The position numbers and the translations under genes were made by a program. A stretch of DNA of 64,000 nt from the NCBI RefSeq assembly GCF_019578655.1, contig NC_063262.1, forward strand, positions 2,859,582 through 2,923,581. Direction: 5' to 3'. Positions 22,680 through 34,325 of the stretch are shown piece by piece; the stretch's first letter is position 1, and every line of letters begins with the position of its first letter. Source of the DNA: Ricinus communis. Lineage: Eukaryota > Streptophyta > Magnoliopsida > Malpighiales > Euphorbiaceae. The notes beneath the pieces were generated by a model, which had not been told where the DNA came from, did no database searches, and was given only the letters and a program-made list of their open reading frames with translations.

Positions 22680-25600
22680 AGAGGAAGTAGAGAGTAGAAA
22701 GTTTCTTGTTTCGTTTTAAATAGAAACACCCTAATCATTCAACTGTATATTCAAGCATGAAAATTACAGAAAAAAAAAGGGTAATTTTCTTGTGAAAACA
22801 TAATTGAGTTTTATTCGATTTTTAATAATTCTTGGGACCAATTGAGAAAAGTTTCAGCAAATTCAGGGTTCATTTTTGCAAGATCATTTGCAGACTTTAC
22901 ATTAAGCCTGCAAAAACTTTGTCGTTTTTCTCTTGCAAGTTCTTTCTTTATGAAATAAGGGACCTTACACTACACATGCACTCAGCAAAATGCAGAAACA
23001 AGCCAAGTGTGAGAAGAGAGAAAACAGAGTCACTTGTATTTACTTTACTACAAACTTTTCCTTTTTTTTTTTTTTTCTTTTTTTGGTCATAAGATAAAAA
23101 GGATAAATGGATTTGAATTTCTGTCTCATGTCCTATATCTTCATGATATGACTTGAAGAATTCTTTCTTTAGATGAATTAGGGCTGTCACTGCACGAATT
23201 TCTAATTTATTATATTATTATGAAAGACAGCATTCCACCTTTGAGTAGCTAAAATAAAACTTACTCAAATATAAATTTTAAGTTAGTTATTATATGGATA
23301 TTTTTCATTTATTCCTATTTTTCTCTTTTTATATATTTAAATTGTTAAAAGAAAATATAGATTACAGGTTTCCAAGGGCATATATAATGTGTAGCAATAT
23401 AATAAGATAATAATAGATATGGGGTGTCTAATTAAGTACGAGTAATTAGTTGGCAAAGTAAATGTAATCTTGGATTAATTATGGAGTTTAATTCTGATGT
23501 CGAGATATTTGTGTTTTAAATAAATAGGAGATAATATTATTCCAACTGTCATTTTAAAAGTAATTACTTTTTTTGGCTGGTAATTATTTTAAAAAATATT
23601 ATCAATTCTGTAAAAAAAGAAAAAAGGTTCATGCCTCCTGTGTCTCGTCTCTCAGGACTAACAAGAGGTAATACATGAATATTTATTGGCTATGCTTTGG
23701 CATGATTTTAGATCATGACTCACCATCTTGGTAGATGAATTTTATGGAGGAATACGAAGAATGAGATCTCGAATATTTTTTTATGGGATCTATAAATAAA
23801 GAATTTGGTTATCACAATAGAAATTGAAATATGATTCAGTAAGCTTGGTGCATTATGTACATAGTAATTATATAATAATTTTCAGGTAAGAATAAATATT
23901 TTGATAAGATGGTTAATAAATAATATTATTATTATTATTGTAAGAGGAGTTTATTGAAGGAAGATGCGAGAGTGGGGAAAGAATAAAAAGAAGAGTTTGA
24001 TATTCATAAACTTTTAACTTGTAGCTAAAGGACATGGGCTGTCACTCACATGGTAAGAACTTTTGCAGTCAAATGGGGTAATGCCACGTGGTATATACCC
24101 TCAAAACCATTATATGGCTGCGTATGAGGACCGGTCAAACCCTTTTTTAATCAATCAATCAATCAAAATCTCTTCCACTGTTTGAGCACGGTCGGTTCGA
24201 TAAAATCGAAAATCAAATTGTTTAAAATAATTATAAATCGAAATCCAACTAAGGCTTTGTTTGGAGTAAAAATAGAGTGGAGAATGAGAGGAAGGTGAGG
24301 AATTAGAATAACGGATCCGGAAAATTGCATAGACTGTAATATATCACTTATCTCCTTTAACTAATTTAACTACCCAACTCTCAGTTTATTAAGGAATATT
24401 TCACTAAATCCTATTTTTATTGATTTATTATAAATTCACTTTAAATAATACATAATTCATTTTCTAACTAGACAATGATCAATTGCTTAAAAAAATATAT
24501 TGCCATGAAAATATTACTTTGTTAGTTTATTATAAATTTACATGTGAATAATAAATAATTATTTGTTGATTAAATAAATAAGTTCTTGTTTATTTTAATA
24601 ATGATTTAAATGTAAATATAATTAATAAATTACTAGAAGAATAAGATTTCATATAATATTTGGTTTTTTTGTTTAGCTTGGTTCAATAATTTAAAAATAT
24701 GTTAATTTCTTTTGTTTTATATAATAAAAAATATTACTTTACTTTTAATTTAAATAAATAAAATAATAAATATTTACTTATTTATTTATTGTGGAGAAGG
24801 TAGCCATCCCTTTATATTCACCAGAAAAAATTTCACCTAATGCATTTATCCTTTAAGCCCTGTTCTATTATTTGCTTATGCCAACCAAAACAAGCCACTA
24901 ACCTTACAATTATTTAAGGAATTTTTTGTTGAAATTTATTTAATAGATTTTTTATGTTAATCAAAAAGAAAAATCTACATTATGCAACATCATCTACAAC
25001 ATAACTAACTAAATTCACGGTAAATCTATAATTAACAACACTAATAAAGCATCCATATTTTACAAAATAAAATCAAAATAATCATATAAATGATGATTGA
25101 ATTTTCGATTTAATTTTAGTTGATCATAGAAAATTAATTTAATTTATCTTAATTATTTGATTTTAATTATCTTTTAATTCAATCACTTGTCAAAGAAAAG
25201 TGACATGTAAAAAAAATAGACTGTAAAAAAGAGTAATTAAAAGAAAAAAAACGTTACATACCAAGTCCTTATTGGTGATGCAATTAAATGGCCGCTGCAC
25301 TATGACTTTATTTTATTTTATTTATAAGAAATTAATTAATTCTATTTATTTTAATTTAGTAATTTTGTAATAAAAAATTAATATGTAATAGCTAATATAA
25401 AAATAATTAAGAGAGAGAAATAGAACATATCACCTCTTTATTGAAAATAAAATAAAATAGTAATAAAAATAAAAATTGAATGATTTAAATAAATATATTA
25501 AAATTTATAATTAAAATTAAACTAAATATAAAATTTGTAAGTCTAAAGCTAGAAGGGAATGGAATTTGGGCCTGACGTGGAGAGGCCCTGTAATCCATAA

Positions 25601-26224
25601 TAAACCTGAATTTGTTGGGTATGGCTTTTGAGAAATGTTGGCCTGAACTTTTATCCAGATTTTGCGTGTTGCTTTCATAGGTTAGTGAAAAATATTATAT
25701 TTAATTATACTCTAATGTTAATTTAGATAAATAAATTACTTAAATCTCATTTAATGCAATATTTAGTAGTAATCTAACAGGTCCTTACTAGTAAATTTTG
25801 TTAGAATATGCATTAGTTCAAGCTCTTGAAGTCGATTGTGGATTAGGTTTTTATAGCTCATTGGATATTCGTATTAGTTCAATAGAAATGATATTTTCTG
25901 GGTATGTCTTTCTGGGGAATGCGGCATGGCATATATTTGTACAATTTTCTCGAAGCACACATACAATCAAAAATATGTTATTATTTTCGACACAAGGCAA
26001 AGTCTTTGACAATTTGATTACAAAGTTACAAAGGACCAAGATAATAGTATACATCTTGTCATATACACCCCAATATTTGAAGAGAAAAATAAAAATATAT
26101 ATGTATATAAGAGATGAAACTGAAGCAAATTCCATATATAATAAGATCACAAAAATTATTTAGAACTTGCAGAAACCATGCGTAGGACAGGGTATAACCT
26201 TAAATTCTTGAACATAATTTACGG

Positions 26225-26512
26225 CTAATTTTCATGAATTTTCATGTGCAAACGTTGTTGAGCATACTTGATAAGCTTTTCTATTTCTTTGGGATTGTCT
26301 ATAAGGCCATTTCGATCAGTATCAACTTCTTTCATTGCTTGCCTAGACTTCCACCAAGCGAACCAAATACTCATGCTCTGAAGTGCCTCTTTTAGGTCTT
26401 CCCGGCTGAGACGGCCGTCGTGGTCGATGTCGAATTGCCGGAGCCACGCCTTGAATTCATTGACGGACATGTCATGGCTAGGTTGCACCTGAACACAGCA
26501 CATAATCGCCAT
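26225..26512 (-). CDS. Short EF-hand calcium-binding protein, 95 aa
   Basis: The frame from the ATG at 26512 begins MAIMCCVQVQPSHDMSVNEFKAWLRQFD. Loop 1 is DIDHDGRLSRED (about residues 27-38); position 12 is Asp instead of the usual Glu, which in EF hands tends to favour magnesium or weaken calcium binding. Loop 2 is DTDRNGLIDNPKE (about 63-75), with Glu one place later than the canonical position, so the geometry may be altered. The frame is open 31 codons further upstream, but that extension has no family character, so the later ATG was chosen. The gene is intronless. It probably acts as a small calcium sensor or buffer; the partner is unknown. Confidence 0.75.
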   Translation of the reverse strand: MAIMCCVQVQPSHDMSVNEFKAWLRQFDIDHDGRLSREDLKEALQSMSIWFAWWKSRQAMKEVDTDRNGLIDNPKEIEKLIKYAQQRLHMKIHEN

Positions 26513-27934
26513 CTCTAGCTTTCTTGCTTCCTGATGTGGAATTCGCTGGGGTGCAGGTAACAGTAGTAAATGCAAATTTGTGCAGAAATCTAGTAAAGGA
26601 GCCAAGGATCATGGCGTGGGGTAATGTTCAAGTGGGTTTTTATTAGTGGAGGATAGAATCTACGTATTTTGAATTTGACATGGGCAGCCTTTTCCTTTTC
26701 TCTTTTACGGGCATCTTCTGTCAGTGCAACCATACTATCTTTTCTGGCAACTTTATTCCTGAAACATTAAGCTTTTGCCAGAATTAATAGACCAGTGATA
26801 GTGGAATATCGTGGCCAAGTATTAAACCAACCAAGAAACGGATAAATAGTTTGATCAGTCCTTGATTCCAGAGATTCTTTAATTTAGCTATTCCAAGATA
26901 TATATATTATCATATATCCTATGTCCAATATATATATATATACCATATTTCTCTTAATTACTTGGACCCACCCCAAAGCAAATAAACTTGCAAATTGAAT
27001 ACCAAATGCTATTAAGATGTTGTGTTTGTCAAAATAATAGATTCTTTTTTCTTTTTACAGTAGATATGATTAGTGCATTATGAAAATTCTTTTAAAGTTT
27101 TTTTTTTTAATTCCAATTTCTGATAATATTATTACTGCTTCTTATAAATGAAATCTTTTTCTTTGAAAAACAAAATCGACCTAATTTTATAGCTCTCAAG
27201 TACAAGCCAAACCTTGTAATTTAAGTAAAATATAAATGTAAGTAAAAGCAAGTAGGTTCTATCGTCTCTTTCTTTTCCACATTTGCAGTTGTATAAAACT
27301 ACTACACAATCTCATCGTATCCAACTTCATGTCTCAACTTCACGTGGGCGATGTCGGGTTTCTCTTAATTTATGAGCTTAACATCAAATCCCAATTTTTA
27401 TTACAACTGTTTTATTCAAATATCTCAACCAGCTCACAATCAAGTGCCAACATATTAATTAGCTTTGAAAACCAAATCATTAAGCTTAAACAACCATTTA
27501 AATGTATTTTCTGATCACAATAAGGAAAAGTTTTATGTTGTTTATTCTAATTTCGAATTCAGTTAATTTAAAGGAGTGAAGATTAATGTAAGGTACTTCA
27601 CCCAACCTCAACTTAGGAGTTCTGATATTTTTCAAGAATATTCTAATGGGATTTTTTTAAAAAAAAAATTTAATTAACTTAAAATGACAAGAGAATTAAC
27701 ATGAGAGAATTTGAGCTTAAAACTTGAACAAAATTTAATAGCCTATATATGGTCAAAGCTAGCTAATGGAATTGCCAGCTCAATCTTGGACATACATTTG
27801 AAGCAATAACATGGAGGACAATTGAAACTAAGCTATTAAGCTTTTCCAAGATTTGTTTCTTTTTCAACTACAAGATTTCTTGTAACTAGTTCCCTTCACA
27901 TTGTTCAAGCCAACAACTGGAAAGAAAGAAAGAA
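26513..27934. other. Intergenic region between EF-hand and PLAC8 genes
   Basis: Holds the two promoters of a divergent pair: the EF-hand gene reads left, the PLAC8 gene reads right. AT dinucleotide runs at about 26899-26943 are the main feature. No further gene is visible; a 61-codon frame at 27329-27514 lacks domains. Confidence 0.5.
27743..27750 (+). promoter_or_regulatory. Probable TATA box of the PLAC8 gene
   Basis: CTATATAT lies about 185 bases before the start codon at 27935, preceded and followed by sequence of ordinary promoter character. The match is good but TA-rich motifs are common here. Confidence 0.35.
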
Positions 27935-30900
27935 ATGTATCCTCCATATCAAGGCAGGGCAAAGTATCCATCTCAAGGCTATGCCATGAACATCCACACC
28001 ACCCAACCTCCATATATCTCCTCCGCTAATCCCACCGGAACACGGTGGTCCACCGGCCTTTGCCACTGTTGCGATGACCCAGCAAATTGTTTCGTTACCT
28101 GCATGTGTCCTTGCATTACCTTTGGACAGATTGCTGAGATAGTCAACAAGGGTTCAATAAGTAAGCATTTACGTATTTAATTGTGTATATAACAAGGTTT
28201 TAATGTACATTCCTTTTCTCTTTTCTTCCTGAAATAAACAGAAAGTTCTTTATAATTCAATAAGATGATATCACGAGAGCTTATATATTTTGATTCGGTG
28301 TTCTTTTATGGTGTAGCTTGTGCAGCAAGTGGTGCGGTTTATGCTCTACTAGGTTTTACAGGCTTACCATGCCTGTACTCCTGCTTCTATAGACCAAGAT
28401 TACGAGGACAATACGACTTGGAAGAGGCACCTTGTGCGGATTGCTTGGTTCACTTCCTTTGTCAGCCATGTGCACTTTGTCAAGAGTATAGAGAGCTCAA
28501 GAATCGTGGTTTTGATATGGGGATTGGTAAGCAAACCTCTCTTTTTTATCCATTCATATATATGCATATCGATTTCTTTCTATTAGCCTAGGCTTAATGG
28601 ATTGAATCAAGAGATGTCTCGATGTCAATATTGGCATATGTCTTTCTGTTAATGAAATTACCTCCTAGGAAGCGGACGGTGAGTGGGCCCTGAGAGCATC
28701 AAGTTTTCAAAACACTAACACAGAAGTACTTGAAAAGGTTTCATGATTTGATGGTCTCTTGTTGAGCTTAATGCATGAATATGAACTCTTTGGTAATAGA
28801 ACAATAATTTTTGTCAAAAAGCCACAGAAACAAGCTGTTAGGCGAGCGGTATCATATGCCTATTCTTGTACATATTGTATCTGTCTAGTTCGGTCCAAGG
28901 CAGACTGTCTAGGTTCTAGAAACTTGGCAAAGAAACTGGTCAACATAGTTAAAGCAAACTCCCTGTCAACCCAATTCTTGATGATTCCTTACAGTTAGTT
29001 GAAGGTCTGAATTCTAGTATTTCTGTTAGTGTCATTGTGTCAATAGATCTAGGAATTGGGCAGCTGACTTTCTGGCAAAAAGTAAAGAAAGCCCTGAATA
29101 ATGAGCATTTCTGCTCCTTTTTGTTAGCCTAAGTTAGTCCTGGTGGATAAACCAACATTTCTATTACTCAAGAACTCACAAAAAAATTAAAAAAATATTA
29201 AAGGCACAAGGTATAAGTGTTTGAAGCAAATTCTTTCTGCATTCAATATGAGGAACAACAATACATCTAAAAAATGAATATATTTAAAAAAACTCAACTC
29301 CACCTCCTACTTATACAACTTGGGAGTGGAGTTTGTTACACAAATTCAGCAACTAAGAAACTCCTAACAGCGTGTATTATGGATGACTAAATCAATCCCT
29401 CATCACATAGTTTATTTTGCATAAAAATAGACTTCTAAATAACTATCTCCTAAAGACCAGCAACAAACTAACTGAAATTGACTCTAGAACAAGTTTAAAC
29501 ATAACGTTCACATTCACTCCTTTAAACTTGTTTACCTTTGATGATGCTCACACCAATCTTATCCTTCAGCTCAAGGAATCTCTGTCTTCCAAGTGGCTTT
29601 GTCAGGATATCAGCTAGTTGAGTTTCTGTCTTAGTATACTCTAGCTTAACATCACCATTCTCAACACATTCACGAATGAAATGATACCTTGTATCAATGT
29701 GTTTACTCCTTTTATGGTGAACTGGATTCTTAGCCAAGGCAATTGCAGACTTGTTGTCAACTTTCAGTATTGGCTTCACTTGTCTTCTCCTCTTAGACTT
29801 TCCATCAGCCTTGTGAGCCAAATCCATTGACAAGCACTCCCTGTTGCTGCAATGTACTCAGCTTAACATGATGAGAGTGCCACAATTCTCTGCTTCTGTG
29901 ACACCCAAGTGATAGGACTTTCTCCAAGGAGGAACATCACACCGGTTGTGCTCTTCCTGTCATCAGTGTCCCCTGCAAGGTCACTGTCACTGTAACCAAC
30001 CAAATCTTCATTTGCTTGGTCTTTCCTGTACACACAGCCCACATCAAGTGTTCCTCTTACATACCTCAGAATCTGCTTGACAACACTCATGTGTGCAGTG
30101 GTTGGAGCCTCCATGTATCTGCTTACAACTCCAACTGAATAAGCAAGATCTGGGCGAGTATTTACCAGATATCTCAAGATTCCAATAATACTCATGTACG
30201 TGGTTGCATCCACTGATGGCTCTCCATCATACTTGCTCAGTTTGCACCTTGGCTCCATAGGAATATGACAAGTGTTGCAATCTGTCATTCCTATTTTCTC
30301 AAGAATTTTTCTTGCATAGGCTGACTGGCACAATGTTATAGCTTCTCCATTTTGCTTCACCTCTATCCCTAAGTAGTAACTCAGGAGCCCCAGATCACTT
30401 ATCTCAAATTTCTGCATCATTTCTTGTTTGAATTTCTTGATGAATTCTGCACTTGAGCCAGTGAGGATGAGATCATCCACATACACTCCCACAATTGTGA
30501 CATCTTCTCCTGTCTTCTTCATGTACAGAGCATACTCAATTAGACATCTTTTGAAACTCAGAGACTTTAGACACTCATCCAGCTTCTCATTCCAAGCTCT
30601 TGGTGCCTATTTTAACCCATACAGGGCTTTATGCAGCTTCAGCACTTTGCTTGGATTGCCTTCATCTACAAACCCCTCTGGTTGTGCTACATACACTTTT
30701 TCCTTTAGCTCTCCATTTAAAAAAGCCGTTCTTACATCCATATGATGGACATCCCACTTTCTTTGTGCAGAATATGCAAGCAGAGCCCTTACTGTTTCCA
30801 ACCTTGCTACTGGAGCAAACACTTCCTTGTAGTCAACTCCATATTTCTGCACATATCCCTTTGCTACTAATCTGGCCTTATGCTTGATTATCTTCCCTTT

Positions 30901-33900
30901 TAGATCTTTCTTCAACTTGAAGACCCACTTCAAACCAATGGCCTTGTAATTCTTTGGCAAGTCATATAGCTCCCAGGTCCTATTTTTTTGTATGAAACCA
31001 ATCTCCAATGCCATAGCTTCTCTCCAGTTCTTGTTCTTAGCGGCTTCTGTATAGGTAGAGGGTTCTTCAATAGACAAGAAGCACAATCCTGCTTCTTCAT
31101 TTATTTCCCTAGTTGCATCATAGAATTCCTGCAGAGATCTGAAGTTCTGGTGCCCTTCACTCGAGCTTGAACTAGAGCTTGTCCTTGGTGTGCTTTGAGG
31201 AGAAACTTGAGCAGTTTGAGGAGGAGTTACAGCTTCATTTTCCTCATGGAAACTTGGCATTTGATATGCATCTCTCCCTCTATGTTCTTCTTGGCTTACT
31301 TGGACTGTGAAAGTCCCACCAAAATTTGTCTTTTCTGCTCCTTGATCATCCAACTATGACAAACTTTTCTCTTCCTCAAATACAACATCCCTGCTCACTA
31401 TGACTCTTTCTTTGATTAGATCCAGCAATCTGTAAGCCTTGGACCCATCCTCATAACCAAGCAGAACAGTCTTGATGCTTCTGTCTTCCAGCTTAGTAAG
31501 ATGAGGTGACACCACTTTGGCATGGGCAAGACACCCAAATACACGCAAATGTTGTACATTTGGAGCCTTCCAACGCCATGCTTGATAGGGTGTCATTTTT
31601 TCTACACTCTTTGTTGGAGCTCTATTCAGAGTGTACACTGAAGTTTTCACTGCCTCACCCCAGAACTTAGCTGGCACCTGCTTGGTTTTCATGATGCTTC
31701 TTACCATCTCCATGATAGTCTGGTTTCTCCTCTCAACAACTCCGTTTTGTTAAGGAGAATATGGTATTGTGAGGTGTCTCTTCACTCCTTCATCATCACA
31801 GAATTTCTTGAATTCAAGAGAAGTGAACTCTCCCCATCGATCTGTCCTAAAACACTTTAGCTTTCCTGCAACTTCATTCTCCACTAGACTTTTAAATTTC
31901 TTAAAAGCCTCAAAAGCATCACTCTTGTCTTTCAATAGTGTTACCCACATAAAACATGAATAATCATCAACAAGAAGTAGGAAGTACTTGTTACCTCCTA
32001 GTGTAGCTGGTGTAATTGGTCCACACAAGTCTCCATGGACCAATTCAAGTTTTTGTGTTGCCTTGAACACTGCTTTCTCTGGGAATGCAGTTATGTATTG
32101 CTTCCCTATCATACAGACATCACAGACTTAGTTACTTGAGCAATTTCTGGCATTCCCTCCACCATCTTTCGACTTGTTAGCCTTCTCAAAGCTTGAAAGT
32201 TCAGATGACCATACCTGGCATGCCATAGCCAAGCCTTATCTGTCAAGCTTGCCACTAAACAGATTTTTTGAGCTGTCTCCAGGTTTGCAATGAAGAGCTT
32301 GTTATGCTGCCTTTTCACCTTGATTATGAGTCTGTTTTTGCTATCATAGACCCTCAAAGCACCTTCCTCTATGATAACTCTGCTGCCAGCTTCATCAAGT
32401 TGCCCAAGGCTTATGATGTTGCTCTTTAATTTTGGTATATAGTACACATTGGACAAAGTTAAGTGCTCTCCATTTTTGCATTGGAACAACACTGACCCTA
32501 GCCCATGTATATCAGTAACTGAGCCATCTCCAAACCTGACCTTACCACTAATGGATTGATCAATGTCTGTAAAACAACTTATGTCACCTGTCATGTGGTT
32601 GCTTGCTCCAGTGTCAAAGTACCAACTTGACTCCTTGTTGGCTCCTCCACTTGTAGTCTGCTCAGTTACTTTATTCTGTGAGGCTTGTGATTTTATCAAT
32701 TCACAAGTCTCAATCATTAGCAGTGCAGGCTCATCATCTTTCTCTGTCAAGTTTGTTTGCTCATCTTTCTCCTTGAATGAGCACTCAGAGGCAAAATGAC
32801 CCATCTTCTTGCAGCCATAGCATTTGATCTTTGACTTGTCAAACTTCCTTTTCTGTTGAGGTTCTTCCTCCTTCCTTTGAGAACCACCACTTCCTCTGCC
32901 TCTTCCACGGCTGTTGTTTCCTTGATCCCTGGAGTTCTTCTTTTGAGACTTACTGTCTTCTCTTGCCTTCCATTCTGCTCTGGTGAGAAGAACAGTTTCA
33001 TCTCCCTTTACTCCATGTCTTTGCATCCTCTCCTCATAAGCTTTGAGTGATCCAATAACCTCATATGTGGTCTTGGTTTTTAGATCACCAAACTCCTCAA
33101 TTATGGATGCAATTTGTAAGTACTTTGATGAAGTTGATCTCAGCAACTTCTACACCACCAGTTCTTCTTCCATAGTGTTGCCTAGCCCTCTTAGCTTGTT
33201 GACAACAATCTGAAGCTTTCCAGTAAAATCATCAATATTGTCTCCATCACTCATCTTCATGGCTTCAAACTCTCTCCATAATGATTGAGTTCTGACTTCC
33301 TTCACCCTCTCGGCTCCAAGGTTCATGGTCTTTAGCATGTTCCATGCTTCCTTGGCAGTCTTCTTGGCGCTTAACTGAAGTAGAGTATCTTCACTTATGC
33401 CTTGATAAATGGCCGCAAGAGCCATCTTGTCCTTCCTGGTTTCAACAGGTCCTGTAGCCTCCGCAGCCTCCCATACTCCCTGAGCCATCATGAACACCTC
33501 CATCTTGATGGCCCATGCTGCATAATTACTCCTAGTCAGCATTGGATACTTCAATGACACAGATCCATCCTTGTCATTATCTGTTGGAGAATTGTTGTTC
33601 GGTGGGTGTGTGGTTGATTCCTTGTCTCTCAATCTAGAGTTTTCTATCTCAAGGTGAGACATATTTTGTGAATTCGATTGCCTTGCTCTGATACCAGCTG
33701 TTGAATAAACCAACGTTTCTATTACTCAAGAACTCACAAAAAAACTAAAAAAATATTAAAGGCACAAGTTATAAGTGTTTGAAGCAAATTCTTTCTGCAT
33801 TCAATATGAGGAACAACAGTACATCTAAAAAATAAATATATTTAAAAAAACTCAACTCCACCTCCTACTTATACAACTTGAGAGTGGAGTTTGTTACACA

Positions 33901-34325
33901 AATTCAGCAACTAAGAAACTCCTAACAGCGTGTATTATGGATGACTAAATCAATCCCTCATCGCATGGTTTATTTTGCATAAAAATATACTTCTAAATAA
34001 CTATCTCCTTCTAAATAACTATCTCCTAAAGACCAGCAACAAACTAACTGAAATTGACTCTAGAACAAGTTTAAACATAACGTTCACAAGTCTTGTGGGT
34101 TTAAAATGGCACCAAGTTGTAATGTCCTGTCTTTGTTCCATGGATGAATTAGTCCACTGGGATTTCAGTTGCGAATTGCTCATTTAGTTGTTCTACTCAC
34201 GAGACATGTACATGTTGTGCAATAACAAAATCAGTGCTGAATGTGAAGGTTGGCAGGCAAACATGGATAGACGAAGCAGGGGAATCACAGTTGCTCCTGT
34301 TGTAGGTGGTGGCATGAGCCGATGA
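27935..34325 (+). CDS. PLAC8-domain protein, plant cadmium resistance (PCR)/cell number regulator family, 170 aa
   Basis: Three exons join in frame: 27935-28160, 28317-28526 and 34249-34325 (513 bases with stop). Exon 1 has a Pro/Tyr-rich head and [22 protein letters not shown] with [18 protein letters not shown], the cysteine-rich CPC motif of PCR proteins. Exon 2 has [13 protein letters not shown] (a hydrophobic segment), [15 protein letters not shown], and a second cysteine cluster [29 protein letters not shown]. Exon 3 supplies the family tail [25 protein letters not shown]. Relatives are small plasma-membrane proteins that affect Cd or Zn transport or organ size; the substrate here is not known. 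Intron 2 is 5.7 kb because it holds an RNase H relic and a copia element in the opposite orientation; both splice sites remain standard (G|GTAAGC and GAAG|GT). Confidence 0.85.
28660..29140 (+). pseudogene. Retroelement RNase H-like relic in PLAC8 intron 2
   Basis: Broken frames read like the RNase H domain found in plant LINEs: [18 protein letters not shown] near 28680-28735, [12 protein letters not shown] at about 28760, [13 protein letters not shown] near 28995-29030 and [11 protein letters not shown] at about 29053-29085, the last being the conserved C-terminal NxxADxLAK motif. The sequence continues beyond the copia insertion at 34089. It was therefore in the intron before the copia element landed. 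Confidence 0.55.
29141..29512 (-). repeat. 3' LTR of copia-2 (left end on + strand)
   Basis: 372 bases. On the plus strand it begins TGGTGGATAAACC and ends CGTTCACA; the sister LTR begins TGTTGAATAAACC. The expected TG...CA ends are kept. Confidence 0.9.
29513..29523 (-). other. Polypurine tract of copia-2
   Basis: On the minus strand AAAGGAGTGAA lies directly before the 3' LTR and overlaps the end of the polyprotein frame. Confidence 0.6.
29522..33662 (-). pseudogene. copia-2 gag-pol polyprotein, interrupted
   Basis: Reading leftwards: Gag from about 33662 ([26 protein letters not shown]), stop TAG at 33150; zinc knuckle [14 protein letters not shown] near 32780-32825; protease [13 protein letters not shown] near 32600; frameshift near 32125 in the integrase cysteine pair; integrase ([23 protein letters not shown]); stop in place of the first Gln of the usual PQQNGVVER at about 31748; a stop at 31354; RT ([26 protein letters not shown] then stop near 30605, [11 protein letters not shown] at about 30460); RNase H ([14 protein letters not shown], stop at 29863, frameshift near 29834, [30 protein letters not shown]). 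Domain order is copia. Confidence 0.9.
33685..33696 (-). other. Primer-binding site of copia-2
   Basis: On the minus strand TGGTATCAGAGC lies two bases after the LTR end, matching the initiator Met-tRNA primer site, the same primer as copia-1. Confidence 0.9.
33699..34088 (-). repeat. 5' LTR of copia-2 (right end on + strand), with 18-bp tandem duplication
   Basis: 390 bases. It differs in length from its sister by exactly 18 because ttctaaataactatctcc occurs twice in tandem at about 33990-34026. Otherwise the two align without gaps. Confidence 0.9.

Larger units (their letters stand above)
19487..26224. other. 6.7-kb gene-poor, AT-rich intergenic region
   Basis: No frame longer than 121 codons, and none with recognisable domains. 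Frames at 21849-22064, 22202-22387, 22832-23092 and 25798-26163 are low-complexity or lack homology I can recognise. The only ordered signals are a G-box pair and CT-rich leader at about 22610-22680, a single CACGTG at 22062-22067 and another near 24085. Possible ends of a Harbinger-like element near 24249 and 24896 are too imperfect to call. Confidence 0.5.
29141..34088 (-). mobile_element. Ty1/copia LTR retrotransposon (copia-2), nearly full length, inactivated
   Basis: A 4.9-kb minus-strand element inside intron 2 of the PLAC8 gene. LTRs occupy 29141-29512 and 33699-34088. Flanking bases AGTCC (left) and AGTCT (right) form a 5-bp target duplication with one mismatch. The primer site, gag, protease, integrase, RT, RNase H and polypurine tract are all in place. 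About five in-frame stops and two frameshifts interrupt the single polyprotein. By eye the LTRs differ at about 11 substitutions over 372 bases (near 3 percent), pointing to insertion on the order of one to a few million years ago at usual plant substitution rates. Confidence 0.92.

Noticed and set aside
24249..24896. Possible Harbinger-like MITE (left GGCTTTGTTTGG, right CCAAAACAAGCC)
   Set aside because: The two ends match only loosely beyond 10 bases, and the flanking TAA is placed differently on each side, so boundaries are not supported.
25798..26163. 121-codon frame upstream of the EF-hand gene
   Set aside because: AT-rich, no recognisable motif, and an equally long frame exists on the opposite strand, so neither is credible.
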